From Impatiens glandulifera (Eukaryota > Streptophyta > Magnoliopsida > Ericales > Balsaminaceae), in assembly GCF_907164915.1 (NCBI RefSeq), contig NC_061866.1:29715905-29779904 (forward strand): DNA of 64,000 nucleotides, in the 5' to 3' direction. The position numbers and the translations under genes are program-made. Shown piece by piece: positions 36,201-45,326 of the stretch. The first letter of the stretch is position 1; every line of letters begins with the position of its first letter. The notes under the pieces were generated by a model. The model ran no database searches and was not told the origin of the DNA. It saw nothing but the letters and a program-made list of their open reading frames with translations.

Positions 36201-36393
36201 CAAGCACATTGACATAAGGCACCACTTCATTCGGGAACATGTCATGATGAAGCATATCCGGTTGGAATACGTACCAACAGATCAACAAGTAGCCGATATC
36301 TTCACCAAACCTCTACAGGAAGCTAAGTTCTCTCAATTCAGACTTACACTCGGTTTAACCGACATTAGTCAAATCATCCCTAAGGATGCTTAA
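33209..36393 (+). pseudogene. SIRE-type pol: protease, integrase, RT, RNase H
   Basis: Protease site DSGCSRHMT (33212 on). GAG pre-integrase after a TGA at 33587. Integrase with HMDLFGP, SDRGTEY and the Glu of NGLAERRN, so the D,D,E triad is present. A TAG lies at 34664 in the integrase-RT linker. RT with [50 protein letters not shown] followed by TAG (35318), and the catalytic YLDD box (about 35430) in a +2 shifted frame after a frameshift near 35400. RNase H with DADYAGC, TAEAEYLAA and FCDNRSAI. Further TAG at 34916. The frame ends at 36393. Active-site residues are kept but the frame is broken about five times. Confidence 0.9.
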
Positions 36394-36837
36394 AAGGGAA
36401 ATCGGTTTTGACAGACAAACCGGTAGTTCCTCCTAAATTGTCGGATTTCAAATCTTCCAAGGTATCTATGGAAGAACCGCCTGGTCTATCAGTCAAGAGT
36501 AAACCGACCGGTTACTTAGTGCATGCACCAAATAACCGCATCGGGACGAACAACTGATAACTGACCGGTTCGGAAATAGTTTATCTCAGATTATTTGAAC
36601 TTCAAACAAAAGTGGAATAATTACCTATGTTTAAACTTATCTGTCCTGAAATATTGCCTTTTCAAAGTAAAATGGTCGCACCTAAAAATACGTGAAGATT
36701 TGATATCTTTCATTGTCCAGGTCTATGACCAACACCCTAGGCTGTAGACATGCCTATTTCATGCAAAACTTTTTATCCTATGGTTAATAGACATTATCAC
36801 CTGTGATACCTGGATAATAAGATCCTCTCTCCACTAG
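36394..36837 (+). other. Spacer between pol and accessory ORF 1
   Basis: No ORF. Rich in ACCGG/CCGGT words like the rest of the element. Contains the upstream region of accessory ORF 1. Confidence 0.6.
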
Positions 36838-36904
36838 TATATAAGTTGAACAAACCTTAAACAAAACAATCACAAGCTATAACTCTTTCTCTCACTAAGA
36901 CAAA
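36838..36904 (+). promoter_or_regulatory. Putative core promoter of accessory ORF 1
   Basis: TATATAAG at 36838-36845 lies 60 bp before the ATG at 36905, with a CT-rich leader (CTCTTTCTCTCACTAAG) between them, the arrangement of a plant TATA promoter with a Y patch. Confidence 0.5.
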
Positions 36905-37666
36905 ATGTCTCAGTTTCCAAACATCCTTCAAGTGGTTTTCAACTCTGCTCAAAGCACTGAGCATTATGAGGTCTTCAAGATGATCAAGTCACTTGAAGAT
37001 ACTGGTCTCCAACACTTTCTAGATGACAAACATGTCATCTATTCTGAGTTTGTCCTGGAGTTCTTTTACAACGCCAGGGTTTTTCATGGAACTCCTCACT
37101 TTGACACTCACATTCAGTCAAAGGTAGGAGGAATCGTATTTGACTTTACCGAAAATGACTTTGCCAGATGCTTTAACCTACCAAAGCAGGGGCTTACCGA
37201 CCTCAACATACCGGCTGAACTAAAAGCCGAGATCTCCTTAGCCTTTGCCCGGTCAAGCCATCCAGTGGATGACCACGGTGCTAAGTCACTATTGAAAGCT
37301 GAATACCAGCTTCTCAATGACGTAATCGGTCGAGGCATCCTGGGAAGGGATGTGACCAACACATACTGCACCGCTGCCTTCAACATCATGGCAGCTATAA
37401 CTACTGGCACACCGGTCAATTGGTCGAGGGTACTGTTCGACGTCCTAATCTGGATGATTGGCATTCAAACAGTCGGCCTCATTCCTCAAATAAGCTGTCT
37501 GCTTCTGGAGCTTGGAGTTCCAACATGCCTGGGGGAAGGGCTGAACCAAGCACAAGTACTTACCAAGGAAGTTACCGAATCTTTCTATGAGCGGTTTGAG
37601 AAGGCGTGGAAGAGGAGGAACCGTCACATCCACTCCAACGGTCACACCAACTCCAGCGGATATTAG
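36905..37666 (+). CDS. Accessory ORF 1 of the SIRE-type element (253 aa, open)
   Basis: Open frame MSQFPNILQVVFNSAQSTEH to a TAG at 37664. The pattern (short N-terminal stretch, LEDTGLQHFL, then FYNARV, then GGIVFDFTENDFARCFNLP, then AEYQLLNDVIGRGILGRDVT, then FNIMAAITTGTPVNWSRVLF) is shared with the ORFs at 38135 and 39610. It resembles plant proteins sometimes labelled dystroglycan-like or putative plant transposon protein; I know no function. No signal peptide or clear membrane span. Position after pol is where SIRE elements carry their env-like gene, but nothing here looks like an envelope glycoprotein. It is the only one of the three that is uninterrupted. Confidence 0.65.
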   Translation: MSQFPNILQVVFNSAQSTEHYEVFKMIKSLEDTGLQHFLDDKHVIYSEFVLEFFYNARVFHGTPHFDTHIQSKVGGIVFDFTENDFARCFNLPKQGLTDLNIPAELKAEISLAFARSSHPVDDHGAKSLLKAEYQLLNDVIGRGILGRDVTNTYCTAAFNIMAAITTGTPVNWSRVLFDVLIWMIGIQTVGLIPQISCLLLELGVPTCLGEGLNQAQVLTKEVTESFYERFEKAWKRRNRHIHSNGHTNSSGY

Positions 37667-38044
37667 GTCACTCCTTCCTACACCCGGTCATTTTGCTGCA
37701 CGCACCGACTGTATCTTTGTTCAACTCTCTTATGATCATTTCGGTTTCATCTATGTTCTCGTCGGTTTAGTCTAGGTTATCCTCGGTTTCAATCGGTTAC
37801 TTTTCAGTTTGTTGTTGCATCAGTCATTAATGAAAAGTTACATTTAATTAATGAGGTAACCCCCAACTACATGAGTAATTACTACTCAACTAACTTGGTT
37901 ACTTTTCAACTAAATACCTACCTCGAGCTCCGCAATCGGTCAAAAGTAACCTCTTTCCAACACACTTTGGAAACATAAATATTCCCTTCTCCAATAAGAC
38001 AAAACTGACATTCAATGTTGATGTTTTCCCTCCAAAACCGGATC
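37667..38044 (+). other. Spacer between accessory ORFs 1 and 2
   Basis: No gene seen; TTTCGGTTT-type words are frequent. The end of this spacer is the upstream region of accessory ORF 2. Confidence 0.6.
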
Positions 38045-38134
38045 TATATAAAAAGACTTTTCCTAATCAAATTAACACATCTCAAATCATAAATCTCTTG
38101 AACTCCTTCTCTCTCTAATAGCAAAGTTTGAATC
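38045..38134 (+). promoter_or_regulatory. Putative core promoter of accessory ORF 2
   Basis: TATATAAAAAG at 38045-38055, followed by CTCCTTCTCTCTCTAATAG and an ATG at 38135. Same TATA plus CT-rich leader layout as the other two accessory ORFs. Confidence 0.5.
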
Positions 38135-38760
38135 ATGCCGAGCCGAACTCTAGGAAACTTCTTGAGCATCAACTTCGATTCATGTATGGAACATTGGGAT
38201 ATAGAAACAAAGGAGGTCATGTTTGAATCTCTCATTGACACTGGTCTTCGCACCTTTCTCGAAGAATCGGTCCCATACTTCTTGAGGATGTCAAGACCTT
38301 CTTCAGAAGTGCTTGCATCAGAGGAAACTATATCGTCTCCACGGTGAGAGATCACACTTCTGGCTGGATGAAGCCGAATTTGCCCAAATGTTCAGCCTCC
38401 CCACAGAAGGGTTTTCCGACTTCCCAACCCGGGTGGGAAGTGCCGCAACCGATCACTCAATATTCTCTCTGGAACCGATATATCGGTGGAAAATCATGGG
38501 TTAAAAACCCGCCTTGCTCACCACATCCAACTCCTTCATGAGATTGTAAACCGCTCTATCATTTGTCAATCCCCGAATCAGCGTTACTCCAAGAAAACAT
38601 TCGACATGATGACCTACATTGTTAGCAACACGGCCATCAATTGGTCATCGGTCATCTTCCAGAACTTGAAAACAATGGTGCTGACCAAGAAAGGTCTCGG
38701 TTATGCTCCTCACATCAGTCGGATCATTCTCAAGTACCGCCCATAATTTGGACCGGGCAC
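38135..38760 (+). pseudogene. Accessory ORF 2 (paralogue of ORFs 1 and 3), frameshifted
   Basis: Starts MPSRTLGNFLSINFDSCMEH and shows SLIDTGLRTFLEES, matching the N-terminal pattern of accessory ORF 1. It then changes frame near 38280-38340 (FWLDEAEFAQMFSLPTEGFS) and again near 38500 (IVSNTAINWSSVIFQNLKTM). All three conserved blocks of the family are present, in three frames, so the gene is dead. It ends near 38744. Confidence 0.65.
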
Positions 38761-38844
38761 ACCGACATCTCCTTCAAACATCCTTGACATAGATGGAGTG
38801 GAAGAAAAACTTTCAAGAGTCGTTATCACATAAGTTATATCTTT

Positions 38845-38960
38845 ATTTCTTATGTATTTCTATTTCCAAACTGATCCATATATCTTATGTATTTCTATTT
38901 CCAAATCGATCCATATATCTTATGTATTTCTATTTCCAAACCGATCCATATATCAGTTTC
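38845..38960 (+). repeat. Short tandem repeat, 39-bp unit, three copies
   Basis: TCTTATGTATTTCTATTTCC followed by AAA(C/T)(T/C)GATCCATATA repeats three times between accessory ORFs 2 and 3. Confidence 0.9.
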
Positions 38961-39300
38961 TATCTTGTACCTTCATTCAATGAAACTCTATTTCAGTCTA
39001 AATAACCGGGTCAAAGTAACAATCAGAATATCCATATAAGTAACCGGTTAATATTATTCATTGAAATATCCGGTCAATATCAAAGAAACCGCGTCTTCGC
39101 AGTTATGCACGGTCTTAAGAAGAACCGCTTAATCAAAAGTTGTAAATATTCAGAACACTCATCTAAATAACCAGTTAAATCAATAGACAAACCTGTGTTC
39201 GTAGAACTTTCCGGTCAAGATCAAAACACCGCATCATTGCGGTTCACAAATCACTTCAAAAAGGGATTGCATCATCAAAACCGAAATCGAAATTTTTGAG
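38961..39300 (+). other. Spacer upstream of accessory ORF 3
   Basis: No gene. Repeated phrases of the type AACCGGTCAA(G/A)ATCAAA and ACCGC(A/G)TC(T/A)T are present. Confidence 0.55.
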
Positions 39301-39307
39301 GGAAAGA

Positions 39308-39440
39308 TTCCCGCCAACATATCCCGCCAAAAGCTCCCGCTCAAATTTCCCGCCTCTGATTTGGCGCCCATAGCTTGCCGCCCTTTTTCTTTACCGTCCA
39401 TGGTTTGCCGCCAAATTCACTTGGAGGGAAAATTCCCGCC
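39308..39440 (+). promoter_or_regulatory. Cluster of E2F-type motifs upstream of accessory ORF 3
   Basis: TTCCCGCC at 39308-39315, TATCCCGCC at 39320-39328, TTTCCCGCC at 39346-39354, TTTGGCGCC at 39360-39368, GCCGCCAAA at 39407-39415 (TTTGGCGGC on the minus strand) and TTCCCGCC at 39433-39440. Three of these match the E2F consensus TTTSSCGS exactly and the rest are near matches. The cluster lies 50-180 bp upstream of the TATA box at 39487. In plants such sites bind E2F/DP factors that drive S-phase genes; binding here is inferred from motif and position. Confidence 0.6.
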
Positions 39441-39486
39441 CAAGGTGATGGGACGGTTTGCGACGGTTGAGCTTCCAGACCGCGCC

Positions 39487-39609
39487 TATAAAAGGGACTC
39501 TTGATTATTTCATTTTTCTCTTACGCGAAACAGCTTTCTCTCTCTAGGCTCTCAAACTCTCTCACAGCGGTTATTTTTTTGCTCTCTCAAACTCTCTCAA
39601 TCACCAACA
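39487..39609 (+). promoter_or_regulatory. Putative core promoter and leader of accessory ORF 3
   Basis: TATAAAAGG at 39487-39495, then a CT-rich leader (TTTCTCTCTCTAGGCTCTC) and the ATG at 39610. Confidence 0.6.
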
Positions 39610-42246
39610 ATGGGTCGTGCTTCGGCATTGTTCAAACATATCATCCAGGTAGATTTTGAGGAAATCAGACAAAACGGTTCGGTTCCGGCAAAGGAAGTTC
39701 TTTCCCGGATTTCCGAAGCCGGACTCGAGTACTTTCTAGGTGGTCCTTTCGTTCTTTACAAGGAAGCGGTTGAAGAGTTCTTTAAAACCGCATCTCTCTT
39801 TGGCGACAAAATAACCGCAACTGTTGGCGGCAAGCAATTCGACATAACCGAAGAGTCGGTTGCGGAAATCCTACGTCTTCCAACAGATGGCCGCAACGCT
39901 TCGATGGAACTAGACCAAACAACATTCGAGGCGGTCTGCCAGATTCTCTCGGCAACCGGGGCTCCTGTAAAGGTATCCGGTAAGAAGTCATCACTGCGAC
40001 CGGAATATATACCGCTCTGTGACATCTTCACTAAATCGGTTCAGGCGAGAGGTGGAAATTTCGACAACCTCACCAGGGCAAAGATCGAGATGCTTATCGG
40101 CTTACTGAACGGTATAAACGTTAACTGGGCGAAGGAGATCTTTCAAAACCTAAAAGACATGGTGAAACCGGATTCCACCCGGTCATGGGGTTACGCCATC
40201 CCACTTGGGAAGATCATGCTCCACAACAACATCAACACCGGTCCTGGTGTTCTTCTCTCATCAAGCAAAATAATTAGATCCCGCCAATTCCTGGAGAAGA
40301 AGCAACCGGCCCCCGGTTCTTCAGGAGGCCGAATAAAGAAAGCAACAGCTAAGAAACCGGCTCCGGTAAAGGGCGGACCCGGAGGCAAGAAGGATAAAGA
40401 ACCGATAATTTTCACGGAACCGCCCTCGGAAACACGAGATGAGGAAGATTCGGCCTCCACGTCTGACCGAACCACCTCGCAGAAATCCGATGAAAATCCT
40501 TCCGATAAAGAAAAAGGACAAATTGAAGAGGAACAATCGGCCACAAGTCTTGACAATGCCGGTGCGGCCGCAAGCCTTGAAAACACCGATGCCGGTGCAG
40601 ACGGCCCTGGGGACGAAGACGTTCAAAATACAAACAATCTCTAGAAGGTGGCCGAGAACATTGTACGCAAAATCTTGGAAGAAATTCATCTGCAAGCTCA
40701 AAAGGCGGCACAAGCATACAGAGAGTGGTTCCTGATCCGGTGCAATAAATTCTTCAAACATGTGCTACCGGACCTAACCACCGGTCAAAGATTTGAAAGA
40801 ATTTTGGAGATAGAGGAAGACGTTATCAGACTCACAAACGCCGAGGATCCTAACGAAGCCATAGACCGACACGCAATAGTCGAACCGCGTGCTCGGCTAC
40901 AAAAGCTAACCGCACATATACGAAAGCTTACAGAACGGTATGTTGCGGGAGCACCGAAGGCTAAATTACAACTCCTGGTGTTGGACATGCTTGAGGTCAA
41001 GAAAGGAGAATTCATTGACGAGATAGAGCGGCTTGAAGCGGTGCGCAGACAGCGAGATACAGCGCACTCTTCGCGTCCTGAGACCGATGACGGTCAGAAT
41101 CGAGGTGATACGTCTCCTCTAGAGGATCCGGTCATCAACGAAACCGACGAAAGGACAGAGACTCCTTTCACCGAGCCACTTGAAACCGATCAACCTGGGG
41201 ATTCAGAACCGGCCGTCACAGAAGAAAGGGTCAAGTCCCGCATTGAAGAGTTTGCCAACAAAAAGGTTCGACCGTGAAAGAGGAAAATCAAGAAAGCCGT
41301 GCTTCAAACAATCAAGTTAGCCGAAACAACGAGGGATGATCTTGTGAAGGCAGATGCCCGGATCACAGAGATCGAAGCCGACTACCGGGACGATACTATT
41401 CTGCATAACGATCATCTTAAGCGAACCGAAGACTTGGAAGATAAGACCTCCAAGATGGTGGATGACTTGGAACGGTTTCAAGAGAAAACCGATCAACGAC
41501 TCACAAAGGTAGAAGAGGACCTAGGGCGGTCAAGCACCGAAGTCGGTTCGACACTTGACAGGGTCATAGATCTTGAAAAGAAGAATGCGAGTCTTAAAGA
41601 GCGCAACGACAAACTTGAAGCCGACTTCAAAGCGGTCACCGAACAGGTGAATGAATTAATGAAGGCCAAGATGGCTGCCGATAGAGCGGTTGAAGAGGCA
41701 AACGCTCGAGCGGCTAAGGAAATTCAAGATGCGCTGGACGAAGAAACGCGTAAAAAAAAGGAAGCACCGCAATCGTCTGATGCGAACTTCAACGAACGAT
41801 TACGGATATCAATGGCCAGAGATCCGGCACTTGCGAAGACCATAGCAGCTCAAGCGGCCGAGGATGCAGAACGGTTAAATACTGAAAAACGAAGGTTCGC
41901 CGAATTTGCAAAGGCTCACAAGAAGACCAAGGCGGCTTCTTCCTCTTCGGTTCCGGCAACACGGAAAAGGAAAACACCATCAAGGAAGGTTCAAGTAACC
42001 GGGATGCTGGAAAGGATCACCGAGACGATTATTGAAACTCCACCGAACCCGGCTCTGCAAACCGAGGATGAAATCGAAGAGAATCTCGAGCTGCGATCTA
42101 CAAGACAGCGAGTTCTCAATACGGTTCCAATCAGCACGGTCGGTCAACCGCAAGCTGGAGGTTCATCTTCAAGAACGGCTCAACCGGATGAGGAACAACC
42201 AACCGATGACATGATGAAAGATTTCCTGCCATCCGAATCAGAATAG
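39610..42246 (+). pseudogene. Accessory ORF 3, 878-codon frame with coiled coil, two stops
   Basis: One reading frame interrupted only by TAG at 40642 and TGA at 41275. Residues about 1-235 match accessory ORFs 1 and 2 (ISEAGLEYFLGGPFVLYKEA; KQFDITEESVAEILRLPTDG; EMLIGLLNGINVNWAKEIFQ). Residues about 235-345 are Lys/Pro/Gly- then Ser/Asp/Glu-rich and probably disordered. Beyond the first stop is a helical region (ARLQKLTAHIRKLTERYV). Beyond the second is a long heptad-rich coiled coil (VIDLEKKNASLKERNDKLEA) and a basic, then acidic, tail ending at 42246. Function unknown; a structural or scaffold role is a guess. It occupies the env-like position but has no evident signal peptide or transmembrane helix. 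Confidence 0.7.
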
Positions 42247-42579
42247 GGGCTCTCTTTTCTTAATCTATGTTTATTTCGGTTTCTACATATATAATATTTT
42301 CCCCTTTTACGGTTATTTTTATATAAAGTTATTTTTGAAACCGGCCTATACTTGCAATATTAAATGGTTTTGATAATTTTAAATAAAATAATCAAAAAGA
42401 GAGAAATTGATAAGATAAAAGATTAGAATTTTCCAAAATTTTTCTCAAAATTTTTCCAAATTTTTCGAAAAATTCTCCCAAGTCAGTTTCAAAAATCCGG
42501 TCAAATAAAGAACCAGCCTACGTTTGCAATCTTACATGATTTTGATAATTTTAAATAAAATAATCAAAAAGGGAGAAAT
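42247..42579 (+). promoter_or_regulatory. 3' non-coding region with duplicated polypurine tract
   Basis: The phrase AATAATCAAAAAGGGAGAAA directly before the 3' LTR (42560-42579) is the working polypurine tract. An almost identical phrase with AAAAAGAGAGAAATTGATAA occurs about 176 bp upstream (42384-42410), preceded in both cases by TTTGATAATTTTAAATAAAA and by CCAGCCTA/CCGGCCTA. A segment including the tract and first LTR-like bases has been duplicated. Confidence 0.75.
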
Positions 42580-43840
42580 TGTTAGATAAAATTAGACCGG
42601 TTAATAGAACTTAACACAAATAAACCTCCTATGCAGGAATAGACAAAGAACCGGATCGGTCAAACCAATGAACCGGTTGAGAAGCTCAACCGGTCAAACA
42701 CCTAAACTGACCAGAAACATGACCGCACAAGAGAAGGCAAGATCGGCCAAAACTAAAAGCCGGAAACACCAGACAGCCGGTTATTAAGAAGTCAAAAGAA
42801 TAACCGGAAGCCATCCGGTTAAGAACCGGAAGCCATTCGGTTAAGAACCGGAAGCCATTCGGTTAAAACAAATAACTGACCAGCATAAGAAGACACTTCG
42901 GGTATCTGTTGAGAATGATACCAAAGGAACAGACTGAACATTTCCATTTTCATACAAGTCTGAGGACAGTCTGCAGGCTGCAGAAAACCGTCCTACAGGA
43001 TCTTTCCACTTCAAGATAAATCAGAAAGGCAATCTTCCAAGTACAGACAACTGTCTAACCGACAGTTACCACATTGAGTAAAAGACAAACCTAGCCGGTT
43101 TGTCCTACACACTGGAAGAACAGACTGCCAAGTCTGAAAAGTTGACCGCCAGGTCTGAATCACTGAACCTCTGCTCAACCAATCAAATTCAAGGAAATGA
43201 AATATGACCGTTGGCATATTTCACCTATAAAAGGAGCAGCTGAAGAGGAGTAAATGCGGGACACAGTGAACAATTAAGTTACAAGTGATAAGATTGTTTT
43301 CTCTCTCTAAAAAAGCCTAAGTGCTAAAGTTGAAGTGTGTATTTACAATTTCGGTGTAAATTGTACGGGTGTTATCGAGCAGGAAATAAGTCTCGATCGG
43401 ATTGTATTTGTATTCCTTAGTGAATATCCTTCTCGCGGTTTCGAGAGGAAGGGGTGACGTAGGAGTTTTATCTCCGAACATCCATAAAAACTTGTCTTGT
43501 TATTTACTTTCCGTCTGACTTACTTTATAACCGAGCTGTACTAACCGACCTACACCTTTTTGACCGACACTACACTATCTAAACCAAATCACCAAGTTAC
43601 AAAAACCGACCCATCAATTTCCAAACATGTCCTATTCAAAACCGGTTCTGCCTATCCTGTAAGTGTGCTGCTTCAACCTGAAACAAACATCTTCCGCGCT
43701 TGATCCTGGTTCAAGGGTTTGTGACAGTTTGTGTAGTATTGAAACCCCGGTGTTAATCTCTAACCGGATTAATCACCACCCTTTGAGTAAGACGCGCTAA
43801 CTGGCTCAGACCCCGGTTCACCAGTCGCGACCTAGATCCT
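42580..43840 (+). repeat. 3' LTR of the SIRE-type element
   Basis: Starts TGTTAGATAAAATTAGACC. It matches 30050-31293 closely but has a third 21-bp unit of ACCGGAAGCCATTCGGTTAA type near 42847, which accounts for most of the length difference. MSA-like motif at 43205-43215 and TATA box at 43226-43234. The right end is slightly damaged. Confidence 0.95.
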
Positions 43841-44444
43841 CAACTTAATGTTAATGTCTTCATTAAATATTTAAATTCTCTCAATAAATTTAAAAGATTG
43901 TCTTCATTAAATATCTTAATGTTGGTTGGACTCAACTTTAAGGGAATGAAATTGGTTGAAGTAACCAAACTGAATATTTCCAACAAGATGTGAAAGAGGG
44001 AGAAAAATGAAGGAAACTCGAGTTATATTTGATGGAGAGATTATCCTCTTTTCTACCCTAGCAACAAAAAGATGTGAATATTCTCAGCCTCCTTGAGCTC
44101 TTGGGTTCGAGCTCGTCAGACGAAAAGTTTTGCGCCTAGTTAAATGGTTAAGTGTGTTTGTGGGATATGTGCTTAATCTTTTGTCTCATTTATCTCCTCT
44201 TATAGCCTAGCAGCAACAAAATGTGAATATTCTTATCCTTCTTGAGGTCTTGGATTCGAGCCCTTCAGGTGATAAGTTCTGCGTCTAGTTAAATGGTTAA
44301 GTGTGTTTTCGAGCAATTTTATTAATCCATTGCCCCATTAACCCTACCAATGTATTCTAGCGGTAAGAGTCGACTTAAGAGACCAAAAGATCACGGGTTT
44401 GATTCCATCTAAAAACGCTTTGAGTTTAAGCGGGGATCATGGTT
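43841..44444 (+). other. Copy B intergenic block between two insertions
   Basis: Matches 8830-9404 and contains the copy B tRNA-like SINE fragment (44349-44415). No gene. Confidence 0.7.
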
Positions 44445-44609
44445 GTCAAAACCGAGAGTGAAAACTCTCGGTTTTGACCTTATAACTTTCGGTATAGACC
44501 AAAATACGAGAGTTAAGGTAACTATCGCCATTCCTCGGTATTGACTCCGTCGTTAAAAATAATTGTGCGTTTACCGAAAGATATCCTATAGTTCTCGTGT
44601 TTTCTTCAA

Positions 44610-45095
44610 ATGAGAAAAACCGAGAGTTATTAGCTTAACCTTCGGTTTTTCCCTTGAAAGAAAAACCGAGAGTTATTGAATTAACCTTCGGTTTTTCCTT
44701 TGAAGAAAAACCGAGAGTTATTAGCTTAACCTTCGGTTTTTTCCTTTAAAGAAAAACCGAGAGTTATTAGCTTAACCTTCGGTTTTTCCCTTTAAAGAAA
44801 AACCGAGAGTTATTAGCTTAACCTTCGGTTTTTCCCTTTAAAGAAAAACCGAGAGTTATTGAATTAACCTTCGGTTTTTCCTTTAAAGAAAAACCGAGAG
44901 TTATTAGCTTAACCTTCGGTTTTTCCCTTTAAAGAAAAACCAAGAGTTATTAGCTTAACCTTCGGTTTTTCCCTTTAAAGAAAAACCGAGAGTTATTAGC
45001 TTAACCTTCGGTTTTTCCCTTTAAAGAAAAACCGAGAGTTATTAGCTTAACCTTCGTTTTTTTCCTTTAAAGAAAAACCGAAAGCTTCCATTTAA
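44610..45095 (+). repeat. CACTA subterminal array, 46-bp unit, about 11 copies
   Basis: Units of 45-46 bp: AAAAACCGAGAGTTATTAGC followed by TTAACCTTCGGTTTTTCCC and TTTAAAG. Each holds ACCGAGAG and CTTCGGTT in opposite orientation. Some copies read GAATTAACC instead of AGCTTAACC. Such arrays are normally the binding sites of the TnpA-type protein. Confidence 0.95.
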
Positions 45096-45110
45096 CTTTC
45101 GGTTTTTCTC

Positions 45111-45326
45111 TAAAAAATTTACAAAATAGCCCTATTATTTTGTGCTCAACCGAAACCGAAACCTAAACTTGTTCAGCCAAACCAATCAATTCATAAAACA
45201 AAATCAACATTCCAAAATTCTCAAATCAATCATCCCAACAACATGTTTTAAATTAAACCATTAAACATATTCAATCAATTCATATAGTCGAAACGTCTTA
45301 GAACTAGCTGGTGGGGGGAGGGGGGG
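45111..45326 (-). other. 3' flank of the Transposase_24 gene
   Basis: AT-rich, no gene; contains a G-run (45311-45327). Confidence 0.5.

Larger units (their letters stand above)
30050..43840 (+). mobile_element. SIRE/Maximus-lineage copia element, 13.8 kb
   Basis: LTRs of 1,244 bp (30050-31293) and about 1,261 bp (42580-43840), an initiator-Met PBS (31296-31307), gag, pol in the copia order (protease, integrase, RT, RNase H), then 6.2 kb of accessory sequence with three related ORFs, and a polypurine tract before the 3' LTR. The long gag, MMGELSFFLGLQ and IYLDDIIFGST motifs, long LTRs and extra 3' coding region fit the SIRE lineage. All large frames carry a few stops, so it is defective. The last bases of the 3' LTR differ (GATCCTCAAC against GATCCTAACA) and no target duplication is seen, suggesting a small deletion at the right edge. 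Confidence 0.93.

Noticed and set aside
40191..40761. Minus-strand frames of 100-146 codons inside accessory ORF 3
   Set aside because: Shadows of the plus-strand frame in a GC-richer region.
36905..42246. Envelope glycoprotein
   Set aside because: Position fits the SIRE env-like gene, but no signal peptide, transmembrane helix or glycoprotein layout is visible; called an accessory ORF family instead.
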